A stretch of 16,150 nt of DNA from JAYGED01 sp046582565 (GTDB lineage: Bacteria; Pseudomonadota; Alphaproteobacteria; JAAXGF01): positions 1-16,150 of the forward strand of contig JAYGED010000087.1 in the NCBI GenBank assembly GCA_046582565.1, in the 5' to 3' direction. Numbering within the stretch: the stretch's first letter is position 1; the number at the start of each line of letters is the position of its first letter. The notes under the pieces were generated by a model. That model was not told where the DNA came from and searched no databases. It saw only the letters and a program-made list of their open reading frames with translations. Shown piece by piece: positions 1 through 7,147 of the stretch. The position numbers were made by a program, and so were the translations under genes.

Positions 1-77
1 CATCGATCAGGCCCAGGATTTTACGGAACAGTTCCTTCGGCACGGCTACCTCGGCCAATTGGAACGTGACGTACCGG
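1..77 (-). pseudogene. C-terminal fragment of an IS1380-like transposase
   Basis: Read on the minus strand from 77 to 1, one open frame gives RYVTFQLAEVAVPKELFRKI followed by LGLID. This resembles the extreme C-terminus of IS1380-family DDE transposases, which often end in a RYVTFQMAEVAVPR-like segment followed by an ILxLI motif. The frame leaves the window at position 1, so the stop is not visible. To the right (upstream for this strand) the similarity stops near position 77, where a short palindromic element begins, so the rest of the transposase is missing here. The family assignment is from memory of the motif and should be treated as probable, not certain. Confidence 0.5.
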
Positions 78-79
78 CC

Positions 80-113
80 ATGTCCACTTCCGCTAATGGC
101 TATTAGCGGACAT
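80..113. repeat. short palindromic element A
   Basis: The element starts ATGTCC and ends GGACAT. Inside is a perfect 8-bp inverted repeat, CCGCTAAT (90-97) and ATTAGCGG (102-109), with a 4-nt loop. A second, related element lies 18 bp downstream. It sits directly at the broken edge of the transposase fragment. Its function is unknown; it could be a remnant of a small palindromic intergenic repeat or a hairpin terminator without a T-tract. Confidence 0.55.
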
Positions 114-131
114 TGCGGCACTGAGTGAATT

Positions 132-160
132 ATGTCTGCTCTACCCCCGAAAGCGGACAT
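132..160. repeat. short palindromic element B, related to element A
   Basis: ATGTCTGCT (132-140) pairs with AGCGGACAT (152-160) with one mismatch (one G:T-type position). The right arm AGCGGACATTG (152-162) is identical to positions 105-115 of element A. Two copies of the same outer arms with different centres suggest a family of dispersed palindromic repeats rather than a single chance hairpin. Confidence 0.5.
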
Positions 161-162
161 TG

Positions 163-553
163 TGCTTCTGAGAAGGCCTTGACTGCTTTTCGAAACGCCC
201 AAGACCCCCATTAAGCCTAAGTTGAGTTCCAGGGCAGGTCACAAACTTGAGGGATGCTGATGTCCAGGGGGGAGTGATTTCTTTTCATAATTTGCGCGGC
301 GGGTAAGCGCCTCTAGCGGTTTTGTCGGACTTTCCCGTAGGGGCATACCCCCGCGTTAGACTACGCGAACACGTTTCTGAAATAGCGAGCTGTCCGCCTT
401 CCTCGTCAGAAATAATGAAGGGGATCGGGCGGGCAAAGCGATCACGCCAAGTCCCAACATCAAACGGGATCAAAAGGAACGGATGGTGGTGACTTATTGG
501 TGACTTACCTTGACGGACTATGTGGAAATCACGCTGTAAGTGCTTGATAAATA
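163..553. other. gene-poor stretch downstream of tRNA-Thr
   Basis: I see no convincing gene here. The only open frame of note is a 62-codon minus-strand frame (473 to 285) that would have to start with TTG, has no ribosome binding site and matches nothing I recognise. The base composition is less GC-rich than the coding region to the right. A direct repeat of GGTGACTTA lies at 488-496 and 499-507, close to the 3' end of the tRNA gene. The stretch is best described as intergenic or decayed mobile DNA. Confidence 0.5.
488..507. repeat. 9-bp direct repeat beside the tRNA 3' end
   Basis: GGTGACTTA occurs at 488-496 and again at 499-507, an 11-bp period, about one helical turn. The pair lies 47 bp beyond the CCA end of tRNA-Thr. 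Paired short direct repeats near a tRNA 3' end can be arm-type binding sites of a tyrosine integrase, but no integrase gene is visible in the window, so this role is only a suggestion. Confidence 0.35.
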
Positions 554-628
<75 letters not shown>

Positions 629-640
629 GCCGGCGGCAAA

Positions 641-2050
641 CTACTCTTGCGCTAAGGCGGCGTCAACGGCGGGCGCCAGAGTTTTGATGTCCTCGGGGAG
701 CGCTTCGGGCTGCATGGTGGCGGGCAGCTTCCAGTCCAGGCTGTCGAAGGCGTCGCAGGCGCCACAGCGGGCGCGCCACTGGTCGCTGGCGGCGCCGCAT
801 TTTGAGCAGAGCCAGGCGGCGCCAGGGGCGGCACTGGCGGCGCGCCGCAGCCATTGACGCATGGCCGCCTCATTCACTGTCCCGCTGCCGTCCCCGCTGG
901 CGTCCAGGGCATCGGCGCCCTGGCGTTCTTCCAGGGCGGCGAGCAGGCGATAGACCCGCTGGGTCGGCCGCTCCGTGGCGGCGGCTTCGAGATGGCGGCG
1001 CGCCTCGCCCCAAAGCTCCGCCTCCAGGGCCGCTTCGGCCAGGGCAATACGGCTTTCGGGATGATCGGGGTTGAGCGCGTGCAGCTTCTCGAAGCGCCGG
1101 GTGCGCTCGAGCGCCGGCTCATCGGGCGCAATCGCCGTATAGGCTCGGGCGAGATCGGGGTGGGGGCCGCATTTCCAACCGGCTTCGACCATCTTGGTTG
1201 CTGCCCGGGCCTTGCCCTGGGCGGCCAGCAGGCCGGCGGCAAGGGCCGTCGCCGCGATCAGCCCGGGGTCGAACTTGTGGGCCTCGCGGGCCAGGGCCAG
1301 GGCGTCTTGCGGGCTGTCTTCGCCGGCGCCGCCGAGGTGCGCGGTGCGGGCGCGCTCGGCGAGCACCACGGCGCGCCGGTGGGGGGCGTCGTGGGGGTCA
1401 ACCAGCTTGGCCCGCGTTGCCGCTTCCAGGGTCTTCTGGGCGGCCCGCCAATCGCCGGCCCGGCCTTCCAGGTCGAACAGCACGCTGGATAACCATTCGG
1501 TCTCCGGACGCAGCCCATAGGCGTGCCGCGCATGGCGGCGCGCGGTTTCCCAGTCGCCCACCTTGGTGGCTTGAACAATCAGCCCGCGCAGGCCGAGAAA
1601 CTCGGTCTCCTTGTGTTCCAGCATGGCTTCGAAATAACGCCGGGCGGCCGCCTCGTCGCCTTTGAGCTGCGCCGCCTGGGCGAGCAGCAGCAGGTTCAGC
1701 GGGGTCTGCACGAGCTGGCCCGCCTTGGCGCCGATCTGGTGCGCCGCCTTGGCGTCGCCGGCGGCGGCGGCAACCAGGCCTTGGGTCAACAAACGATAGC
1801 CTTGTTCGCGGCGGCGGCTCGCGCGGTTCTCCATGAAGCGGCCGGGGCCGCGGTGCAGCCATCGCCAGACCCGCGACAGGGTTGCCCACAGGACCGCGAT
1901 GGCGGCGACCAGGAGAAGCAGCACGCCGACCGAGAAATTGATCCTGTAGCCCTGCCAGGTGATCGCCACATGGCCGGGATTTTCGGCCAGCTGCACAGCG
2001 CCCCAGGTCAGGGCGGCGAGCAGCAGGAGAAAACCGACGGCGCGTATCAC
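641..2050 (-). CDS. hemY: HemY-domain membrane protein with TPR repeats and C-terminal zinc ribbon
   Basis: 469 residues. The N-terminus has two hydrophobic segments (about 3-20 and 41-61) separated by the ENPGHVAITWQGYRI stretch typical of HemY N-terminal domains, so the protein is anchored in the inner membrane. The rest is Ala/Leu/Arg-rich helical repeat sequence resembling TPRs. The C-terminus carries two CxxC pairs (C415/C418 and C429/C432), a likely structural zinc site. HemY of this type accompanies haem biosynthesis genes; its exact role is unsettled and it is not protoporphyrinogen oxidase, which shares the symbol in other bacteria. The GTG start (2050-2048) is chosen because it lies 6 nt after the mic60 stop and is preceded by a GGGGGA sequence that can act as ribosome binding site. 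It is last of the protein genes in the hemC-hemD-mic60-hemY run. Confidence 0.88.
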   Translation of the reverse strand: MIRAVGFLLLLAALTWGAVQLAENPGHVAITWQGYRINFSVGVLLLLVAAIAVLWATLSRVWRWLHRGPGRFMENRASRRREQGYRLLTQGLVAAAAGDAKAAHQIGAKAGQLVQTPLNLLLLAQAAQLKGDEAAARRYFEAMLEHKETEFLGLRGLIVQATKVGDWETARRHARHAYGLRPETEWLSSVLFDLEGRAGDWRAAQKTLEAATRAKLVDPHDAPHRRAVVLAERARTAHLGGAGEDSPQDALALAREAHKFDPGLIAATALAAGLLAAQGKARAATKMVEAGWKCGPHPDLARAYTAIAPDEPALERTRRFEKLHALNPDHPESRIALAEAALEAELWGEARRHLEAAATERPTQRVYRLLAALEERQGADALDASGDGSGTVNEAAMRQWLRRAASAAPGAAWLCSKCGAASDQWRARCGACDAFDSLDWKLPATMQPEALPEDIKTLAPAVDAALAQE

Positions 2051-2056
2051 GGTGGC

Positions 2057-3112
2057 CTATCCCCCGCCCATAGCGGCAATGGCGTTGGCGTCGAGGGTCG
2101 CCAGGGCCGCATCGGCCGCCCTGCGCGCGCGGGCCTGGCCAAGCCAGGATGCGGCAACCTCGGCGGGCGGCCCGTCCAGCGCCTCGATCTCGGCCACGGC
2201 GGCGGCCAGATCGCCGGCTTCAAGATGCGCCTCGGTGCGGGCGACGATGGCCTCGGCCGTATTGCCGGCCACATCGCCGCCGACCCGGCGCACGGTGATC
2301 AGCCCGGACAGGCGGGCGAGGGTGCGGCTGATCCAGGTATCCCCGGGCGGCGCGACAACGGCGCGCAGGATAGCCTCGGCGAGGGCGGTGAAGCGGTCGC
2401 GCAGCCTCTGGCGGCTGGGAATGCCGGTGCCGGCGTTGGGGGTGAGCACAGCGAGGGCCGCCGCAACAGCCTCATCGCCGCCGCCATCCCGCCCCCCGGC
2501 GACCGCTGCGAGGGCCGCCAGGGCCGTCTCGTAGGGCCCGGAGCCGCCCAGGGCGGCGCGAAGCTGCGCCACGGCGAGCAGGCTGGCGGCCGGTGTCGTC
2601 TGCGCGACTCCGGCTGGGGGCCGGGCTTCGAGGGCGGCAATGCGGATTTCAAGATCGTCGATCGCCGTGCCGCTGGCCGCCGTCTCTTGCGGTAGCGCCT
2701 CAAGGGCCTGCTCAAGGGCCTGCTCAAGGGCCGTGAGTCGCACCTCGAGCGGGCCGAGGTCGGCTTGTTCTGAAACCACCTGGGGGCGGGTCTCGATTGC
2801 GGCAAGGCGCTGGGTAAGGGCGTCGAGCCTGGCGGCGTCCTGGTCGTCAGCAAGCCTGGTCTCGATCGCCGTGAGCCGCTGTTCCAGGGCGGCGAATCGC
2901 TGTTCTCTGAGGGCGGCGGCGGGGTCGTCCGCCTGTTGTCCGGGGATCAAGCCGGCGAGCGTGGCCCAGATCACCAGGCCGACAGCCACAACCGCCACGG
3001 CGGCGATCAGCCAGGGCAGGGTGCCGCGCGGGAGCACAGATGCCTTCGGGGCGACCTTGGGCGCTTCCTTGGCGGCCGCTTTCCGGGTCGAAGACGTCGG
3101 CGTTTTTGCCAC
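2057..3112 (-). CDS. mic60: Mitofilin/Mic60-like inner-membrane protein (alphaproteobacterial Mic60)
   Basis: 351 residues from a GTG start at 3112, five nt after the hemD stop, with GGGAG about 10 nt upstream; a longer frame would run back into hemD. Layout: a short Lys/Ala/Pro-rich cytoplasmic tail (1-29), one transmembrane helix (about 31-54), a long Leu/Ala/Glu coiled-coil region (about 65-180), and a C-terminal mitofilin-type domain containing SGLITVRRVGGDVAGNTAEA and the later HLEAGDLAAAVAEIEAL segment. Known biology: alphaproteobacterial Mic60 homologues lie in the hemCD-hemY cluster and are related to the mitochondrial crista-junction protein, with a reported role in intracytoplasmic membranes. 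Whether this organism makes such membranes cannot be seen. The coiled coil contains a QALE repeat encoded by a 12-bp tandem duplication. Confidence 0.82.
   Translation of the reverse strand: MAKTPTSSTRKAAAKEAPKVAPKASVLPRGTLPWLIAAVAVVAVGLVIWATLAGLIPGQQADDPAAALREQRFAALEQRLTAIETRLADDQDAARLDALTQRLAAIETRPQVVSEQADLGPLEVRLTALEQALEQALEALPQETAASGTAIDDLEIRIAALEARPPAGVAQTTPAASLLAVAQLRAALGGSGPYETALAALAAVAGGRDGGGDEAVAAALAVLTPNAGTGIPSRQRLRDRFTALAEAILRAVVAPPGDTWISRTLARLSGLITVRRVGGDVAGNTAEAIVARTEAHLEAGDLAAAVAEIEALDGPPAEVAASWLGQARARRAADAALATLDANAIAAMGGG
2699..2732. repeat. 12-bp in-frame tandem repeat inside mic60
   Basis: CTCAAGGGCCTG occurs at 2699-2710 and 2711-2722, followed by a third partial copy (10 of 12 bases) at 2723-2732. 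On the coding strand it gives successive QALE units in the coiled-coil region. Twelve bases equal four codons, so copies can be gained or lost without a frameshift, but four residues do not fit the 7-residue coiled-coil period. Confidence 0.8.
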
Positions 3113-3117
3113 CTTGA

Positions 3118-3828
3118 TCAGTCTCCCGGCGGGGTCTGGATCAATGCCAACAGGGCATCCTGGTCGGGCCGCGCCGCCACCGCGATCTCGCCCCAGGGGG
3201 TCGCCTCTGCCTGGTCTGCAACGGCGGGGCTCAGGCAAAGGGCCCGCAGCCCATCGAGCGCCAGGGAAGCTTGACGGCTGAGCCTAACAAAGGATTCCGC
3301 GGTGCGGGGAGAAAACAACAGAACGCTGTCGATGTCGCCTTGGGCAATCGCAGCCATGGCGGTGTCCGACAAGGCGGTCGCGGGCCGCGCCTCATAGAGC
3401 ACGGCGCGCCGCACCTCGAACCCGGCGCACCCGAGACGGCCCGCCAGATCACCGGCAACGGCGCTGCCCGAGACGTGAAGCAGCGCCCCGCCTGCCGCAT
3501 CGAGGCGGGACTCGACCAGGTCGGCGAGGGCCGCCACATCGCCGTCCGCTACGGTGACATCGGCAAACCCGGCGTCGCGCGCCGTCGCCGCCGTCGCCGG
3601 GCCGACGACGAACACCACCAGATCGCGCCGATCAGTCTTGTGGGCCAGGGCGCGCGCCCCGTTGGCGCTGGTCAGCAGCAGGGCCTGGACATCGTCGAGA
3701 TCGAGGGCTGGGACCGGCGTGGGGATAATCTCCAGCAGAGGCTCGATCAGCGACTCGATGCCGCGCTCCCTCAGCAGGGCGGCAAGCGCCTCGGCGTCGG
3801 GCCGCGGCCGGGTGATCAGCACGCGCAT
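3118..3828 (-). CDS. hemD: Uroporphyrinogen-III synthase
   Basis: 236 residues, within the normal HemD range. HemD cyclises hydroxymethylbilane with inversion of ring D to give uroporphyrinogen III, the branch point to haem, sirohaem and cobalamin. The N-terminus MRVLITRPRPDAEALAALL is the usual first strand and helix, LLLTSANGARAL matches the conserved T-S-x-N-G region, and DSVLLFSPRTAESF near residue 170 matches the second-domain S-P-R-T motif. The sequence is poorly conserved across the family, as normal, so position after hemC supports the call. The ATG (3828-3826) is three nt beyond the hemC stop, which suggests translational coupling. The stop is five nt before the mic60 GTG. Confidence 0.93.
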   Translation of the reverse strand: MRVLITRPRPDAEALAALLRERGIESLIEPLLEIIPTPVPALDLDDVQALLLTSANGARALAHKTDRRDLVVFVVGPATAATARDAGFADVTVADGDVAALADLVESRLDAAGGALLHVSGSAVAGDLAGRLGCAGFEVRRAVLYEARPATALSDTAMAAIAQGDIDSVLLFSPRTAESFVRLSRQASLALDGLRALCLSPAVADQAEATPWGEIAVAARPDQDALLALIQTPPGD

Positions 3829-3831
3829 TTC

Positions 3832-4767
3832 TTAGGCGTTATCATCGAAGAACCCCGGCCCGGCCAGGGCGCGCAATTCCTCGCCGGCGTCCTGGCCGAG
3901 GGCGGCCGCATCCGTGGCCGCGCCCCGGCGTCGGGCGCGATGGTGCTCCGAGCCGTCGGGCCGGGCGATAAGCCCCTCGAAGACAATCTCCTCACCCTCG
4001 ATAAACCCATAGCCGGCAATCGGGGTGCGGCAGGAGCCGTCGAGCACGGCGAGAAAGGCCCGCTCGGCGGCCACGGCGACTTCCGTCTCGGCGTGGCTGA
4101 GGGGGGCGAGAAGGGCGCGGGTCGCGTCGTCGCCCGTGCGGCATTCGATGCAGACCGAGCCCTGGCCCACGGCGGGCAGCATCTGGTCCAGATCAAGCGC
4201 CACGGCCTTGGCTCGTTCGACCATGCCGAGGCGTTTCAACCCGGCCAGGGCCAACAGGGTGGCGTCGACCTCGCCGGCTTCGAGCTTGGCCAGGCGGGTC
4301 TCCACATTGCCGCGAATCAGCACAACGTCCAGATCCGGGCGGCCCATGAGAAGCTGCGACTTGCGGCGCAGGGAGGCGCTGCCCACGGTCGCTCCCTGGG
4401 GCAGCTCGTCCAGGCTGCGCGCCGACTTAGCGATCAACGCATCGCGCGGGTCTTCCCGGGGCAGCTGGCAGACAATGGCCAGGCCGTCGGGCTGCCAGGT
4501 CGGCATGTCCTTCATGGAATGGACCGCCATATGGATTGTGCCGTCGAGAAGTGCGGCCTCGATTTCCTTGGTGAACAGACCCTTGCCGCCGATCTCGGAC
4601 AGCGCCCGGTCGCGCACCCGGTCGCCGGTGGTGGTGATGACCTCGATGGCAAGCCGCTCGGCGATCTCGGGATGGGCGGCGGCCAAATCCCGCTTCACGG
4701 TTTCCGCCTGGACCAGGGCGAGCGGTGAGCCGCGCGTACCGATCAGTATTTTTGCATTCTGGTTCAT
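3832..4767 (-). CDS. hemC: Hydroxymethylbilane synthase (porphobilinogen deaminase)
   Basis: 311 residues. The enzyme joins four porphobilinogen molecules into the linear hydroxymethylbilane used by HemD. Visible hallmarks: IGTRGSPLALVQ at 9-20, the catalytic aspartate in SMKDMP (D87), the arginine-rich SLRRKSQLL stretch near 132-140, LIRGNVETRL near 150-159, and the dipyrromethane-cofactor cysteine C246 in LDGSCRTPIAGYG. I chose the ATG at 4767 (MNQNAKILIGTRG) because family members begin a few residues before IGTRGSPL. A longer frame from 4839 would overlap the tsaD start and adds no family-like sequence. No strong Shine-Dalgarno is visible. It is the first gene of the haem run and is transcribed away from tsaD. 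Confidence 0.97.
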   Translation of the reverse strand: MNQNAKILIGTRGSPLALVQAETVKRDLAAAHPEIAERLAIEVITTTGDRVRDRALSEIGGKGLFTKEIEAALLDGTIHMAVHSMKDMPTWQPDGLAIVCQLPREDPRDALIAKSARSLDELPQGATVGSASLRRKSQLLMGRPDLDVVLIRGNVETRLAKLEAGEVDATLLALAGLKRLGMVERAKAVALDLDQMLPAVGQGSVCIECRTGDDATRALLAPLSHAETEVAVAAERAFLAVLDGSCRTPIAGYGFIEGEEIVFEGLIARPDGSEHHRARRRGAATDAAALGQDAGEELRALAGPGFFDDNA

Positions 4768-4837
4768 AGGGCTTTGAGTAAAGTATGGCGCGCGGCGTGA
4801 AAAGCGATTATTGCGATGGCCTTCACTTGGAGTTGCC
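4768..4837. promoter_or_regulatory. Divergent hemC / tsaD control region
   Basis: The 70 bp between the two opposite start codons must contain or adjoin both promoters. It is less GC-rich than the genes (for example TTTGAGTAAAGTATGG and AAAGCGATTATTGCGATGG). The only element I can place is the tsaD ribosome binding site GGAG at 4829-4832, five nt before its ATG. I cannot assign -35/-10 boxes or operators with confidence. Confidence 0.5.
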
Positions 4838-5923
4838 ATGATTGTTCTCGGTATTGAAACCAGTTGCGATGAAACCGCCGCCGCCGTAGTGCGTTATGAT
4901 GGGGTGCGTGATGACAGTGTGGTGCTGGCGGATATCGTGCGCTCCCAGCTCGACGAACACCGCGCTTACGGCGGGGTGGTGCCCGAGATTGCCGCGCGCG
5001 CCCATATCAGCCATCTCGACGGGCTGATCAGCCTGGCGATGGAAACCGCCGGTATCGGGTTTGACGATCTCCAGGGGGTTGCCGCCACCGCCGGGCCGGG
5101 GCTGATCGGCGGGGTCATGGTGGGGCTGACCACCGGCAAGGCCATCGCCGCCTTCCACGGCCTGCCGCTGGTCGCGGTCAACCATCTCGAAGGCCATGCC
5201 CTAAGCGCCCGCCTCGGCAAGCAAGTGGATTTTCCCTATCTCCTGCTCCTGGTCTCGGGCGGCCACTGCCAGCTTTTGATCGTCGAGGGTGTCGGGCGCT
5301 ATGAGCGCCTCGGCGCCACCCTGGACGATGCGGCGGGCGAGGCCTTCGACAAGACCGCCAAACTGCTCGGGCTGGGCTATCCCGGCGGGCCGGCGGTGGA
5401 GAGTGCTGCGGCGCGCGGCGATGGGTCGCGCTTCGATCTGCCGCGCCCACTGAAAGGCAGGCCGGGCTGTGATTTCTCTTTTTCCGGGCTCAAGACCGCT
5501 GTTCGGCACGCGGTTGAAGCCCTGCCCGGTGATACGATTTGCGCCACCGATGTCGATGATCTGTGCGCCGGCTTCCAGGCAGCCGTCGGTGACGTGCTGG
5601 CCGACCGGGTTAAAAACGCTATCGCCCTGTTTCGGGCGCGGCACCCTGCGGGCGGCACCCTGGTGATCGCCGGCGGGGTCGCCGCCAACCAGGCCTTGCG
5701 CGCGCGCCTGGCATCTGTGGCGGCGGACGGTGGCCTGGCCCTCGCCCTGCCGCCGCCCGCACTCTGTACCGATAACGCAGCGATGATCGCCTGGGCCGGC
5801 ATCGAGCGCCTGCGCCTCGACATGACCGACGGCCTGGACGCCAGCCCCCGGGCGCGCTGGCCGCTGGATCCCGACGCGCCGGCGGTGAGCGGAACCAATC
5901 ATAAGAAAGGCGGCAAGCGATGA
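4838..5923 (+). CDS. tsaD: tRNA N6-adenosine threonylcarbamoyltransferase TsaD
   Basis: 361 residues. TsaD, with TsaB and TsaE, transfers the threonylcarbamoyl group to A37 of tRNAs that read ANN codons. The ASKHA fold and its motifs are visible: LGIETSCDETAAAVV at the N-terminus, the metal-binding pair H116/H120 in NHLEGH, the SGGH loop near 140-143, the GYPGGP segment at 180-185, and CTDNAAMIAWAG with D312. The ATG at 4838 is chosen because GGAG lies five nt upstream and the family starts directly with the I-L-G-I-E-T-S-C-D-E-T strand; an in-frame TTG at 4811 adds nine unlikely residues. Its last codons overlap the ABM-domain gene by ATGA, so the two are probably co-translated. Confidence 0.97.
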   Translation: MIVLGIETSCDETAAAVVRYDGVRDDSVVLADIVRSQLDEHRAYGGVVPEIAARAHISHLDGLISLAMETAGIGFDDLQGVAATAGPGLIGGVMVGLTTGKAIAAFHGLPLVAVNHLEGHALSARLGKQVDFPYLLLLVSGGHCQLLIVEGVGRYERLGATLDDAAGEAFDKTAKLLGLGYPGGPAVESAAARGDGSRFDLPRPLKGRPGCDFSFSGLKTAVRHAVEALPGDTICATDVDDLCAGFQAAVGDVLADRVKNAIALFRARHPAGGTLVIAGGVAANQALRARLASVAADGGLALALPPPALCTDNAAMIAWAGIERLRLDMTDGLDASPRARWPLDPDAPAVSGTNHKKGGKR

Positions 5924-6237
5924 TTGTGGTGATCTTCGAAGTGACCATGAATGACGGCAAGGCGGATGCCTATTTCGAGCTTGCCGCCAGCCTCAGGCCC
6001 GCGCTCGAGACAATTGACGGCTTCATCTCGAACGAGCGCTTCGAAAGCACCGCCACGCCGGGCCGCTATGTCTCCCTCTCCACCTGGCGCGACGAAGCAG
6101 CGGTGGCGGCCTGGCATGCCCAGCCCGATCACGGCCTCGCACAAGTGCGCGGCAAGTCCGAGATTATCGCCGATTTCCGCATTCGCGTGGCCTCGGTCCT
6201 GCGCGACTACAGCATGGCAGATCGCACAGATGGATAA
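5920..6237 (+). CDS. ABM-domain protein (antibiotic biosynthesis monooxygenase-like)
   Basis: 105 residues, one ABM-type ferredoxin-like fold. The pattern is typical: an N-terminal beta strand (MIVVIFEVTM), a helix leading to LRPALETIDGFISNERFES, the GRYVSLSTWRDEAAVAAW segment, and a final strand IIADFRIRVASV. ABM proteins are small, usually dimeric, and include quinol or polyketide monooxygenases, haem-degrading enzymes and many of unknown function; I see no residue that decides among these. The start ATG overlaps the tsaD stop (ATGA), and the stop overlaps the next gene by 8 nt, so it is the middle of a three-gene transcript. The link with tsaD looks positional rather than functional. Confidence 0.85.
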   Translation: MIVVIFEVTMNDGKADAYFELAASLRPALETIDGFISNERFESTATPGRYVSLSTWRDEAAVAAWHAQPDHGLAQVRGKSEIIADFRIRVASVLRDYSMADRTDG

Positions 6238-7147
6238 GCGGTTGCTGCTGGGCAGTCTCATTGCCCTGGTTTCGGCCTCCAGCTTTGCCATGAATGTCAC
6301 CCTGTCGAGGATGGCCTATGACGCGGGCACCAATATCCATGCGCTCAATGTGTCGCGCACGCTGTTCTTCCTGATCTGCCTCGTCCTGTGGCTGCGCATG
6401 ACCGGCCAACCGATGGGGCTGCCGAGCCGGGCCCGTCTGGCCAGCCTGGGGCTCGGGCTTTTGCTCTGTGTCGAGATGTACAGCCTGCTCGGGGTGATCA
6501 TTTTCATGCCCGTCGGTCTCGTCATCGTGGTGATGTTCTGCTACCCGCTGATGATCGCCGCTTGGTCCTGGATACGGGGCGTTGAGCAGCCCACGGTGGT
6601 TGCCCTGATCGCCATGCTTGCCGCCTTTGCAGGCATCGTCCTGGCCCTGGGCGGCACGGCGGACGCGCTTGATTGGCGCGGTGTCGCTCTGGGTTTTTGC
6701 GCGGCCCTGGGCATGGTCGGCCTGCTGCTGGTCGGCGCACGGGTCATGGCGGCGCACGACAATCGGGTCGTCATGCTGCATATGACGGTGATGGCCGGGG
6801 CTGTCATGATCGTGCTGTCGGTGACGTTGACGGATCTTGCCTGGCCGCAAGGTGCTGTGGGCTGGTTCGCCTTCGTCGGCTCCTGCCTGCTTTATGTGGC
6901 GGCGACCATCTGCCTGTTCACCGCGCTCAATATGATCGGCCCGCTGCGCACGGCGATCATCGATAACAGCTCGCCCATATGGGCGGTATTTTTTAGCTAT
7001 CTGCTGCTTGGGGAGGTGCTGACGGTGACGCAAACGATTGGCGCCGCCCTGGTGGTGGCGGCGCTGATCGTGTTGCAGCTCGCCCAGAGACGACGCACGC
7101 GCAGCCTACCGTCCGGCGCTGCTGCCGCCGTCGATGGCCAGGGCTGA
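6230..7147 (+). CDS. EamA/DMT-family inner-membrane transporter
   Basis: 305 residues made mostly of hydrophobic helices; about ten membrane spans can be drawn, in two EamA halves (about 5-135 and 150-285). Typical traits are the N-terminal helix LLLGSLIALVSASSFAMNVT, the PVGLVIVVMFCYPLMIA helix in the first half, and NMIGPLRTAIIDNSSPIWAVFFSYLLLGE in the second half, a classic end-of-EamA stretch with the conserved glutamate. Substrates of this superfamily are diverse (amino acids, nucleotide sugars, drugs) and none can be deduced. I start it at ATG 6230, overlapping the ABM gene by 8 nt; a longer frame from 5951 is antisense-free but lies inside the ABM gene and does not encode EamA-like sequence. 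Its 3' end overlaps the convergent SDR gene by 42 nt. Confidence 0.87.
   Translation: MDKRLLLGSLIALVSASSFAMNVTLSRMAYDAGTNIHALNVSRTLFFLICLVLWLRMTGQPMGLPSRARLASLGLGLLLCVEMYSLLGVIIFMPVGLVIVVMFCYPLMIAAWSWIRGVEQPTVVALIAMLAAFAGIVLALGGTADALDWRGVALGFCAALGMVGLLLVGARVMAAHDNRVVMLHMTVMAGAVMIVLSVTLTDLAWPQGAVGWFAFVGSCLLYVAATICLFTALNMIGPLRTAIIDNSSPIWAVFFSYLLLGEVLTVTQTIGAALVVAALIVLQLAQRRRTRSLPSGAAAAVDGQG

Noticed and set aside
285..473. 62-codon minus-strand frame near the left edge
   Set aside because: It needs a TTG start, lacks a ribosome binding site and has no recognisable motif.
1523..2695. Long plus-strand open frame of 390 codons opposite hemY and mic60
   Set aside because: It is a GC-rich antisense shadow: Gly/Arg/Gln-rich sequence without family features, spanning two well-supported minus-strand genes.
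3271..4728. Plus-strand open frame of 485 codons opposite hemD and hemC
   Set aside because: It is the mirror of two conserved enzymes and has low-complexity, His/Gly/Gln-rich translation with no recognisable domain.
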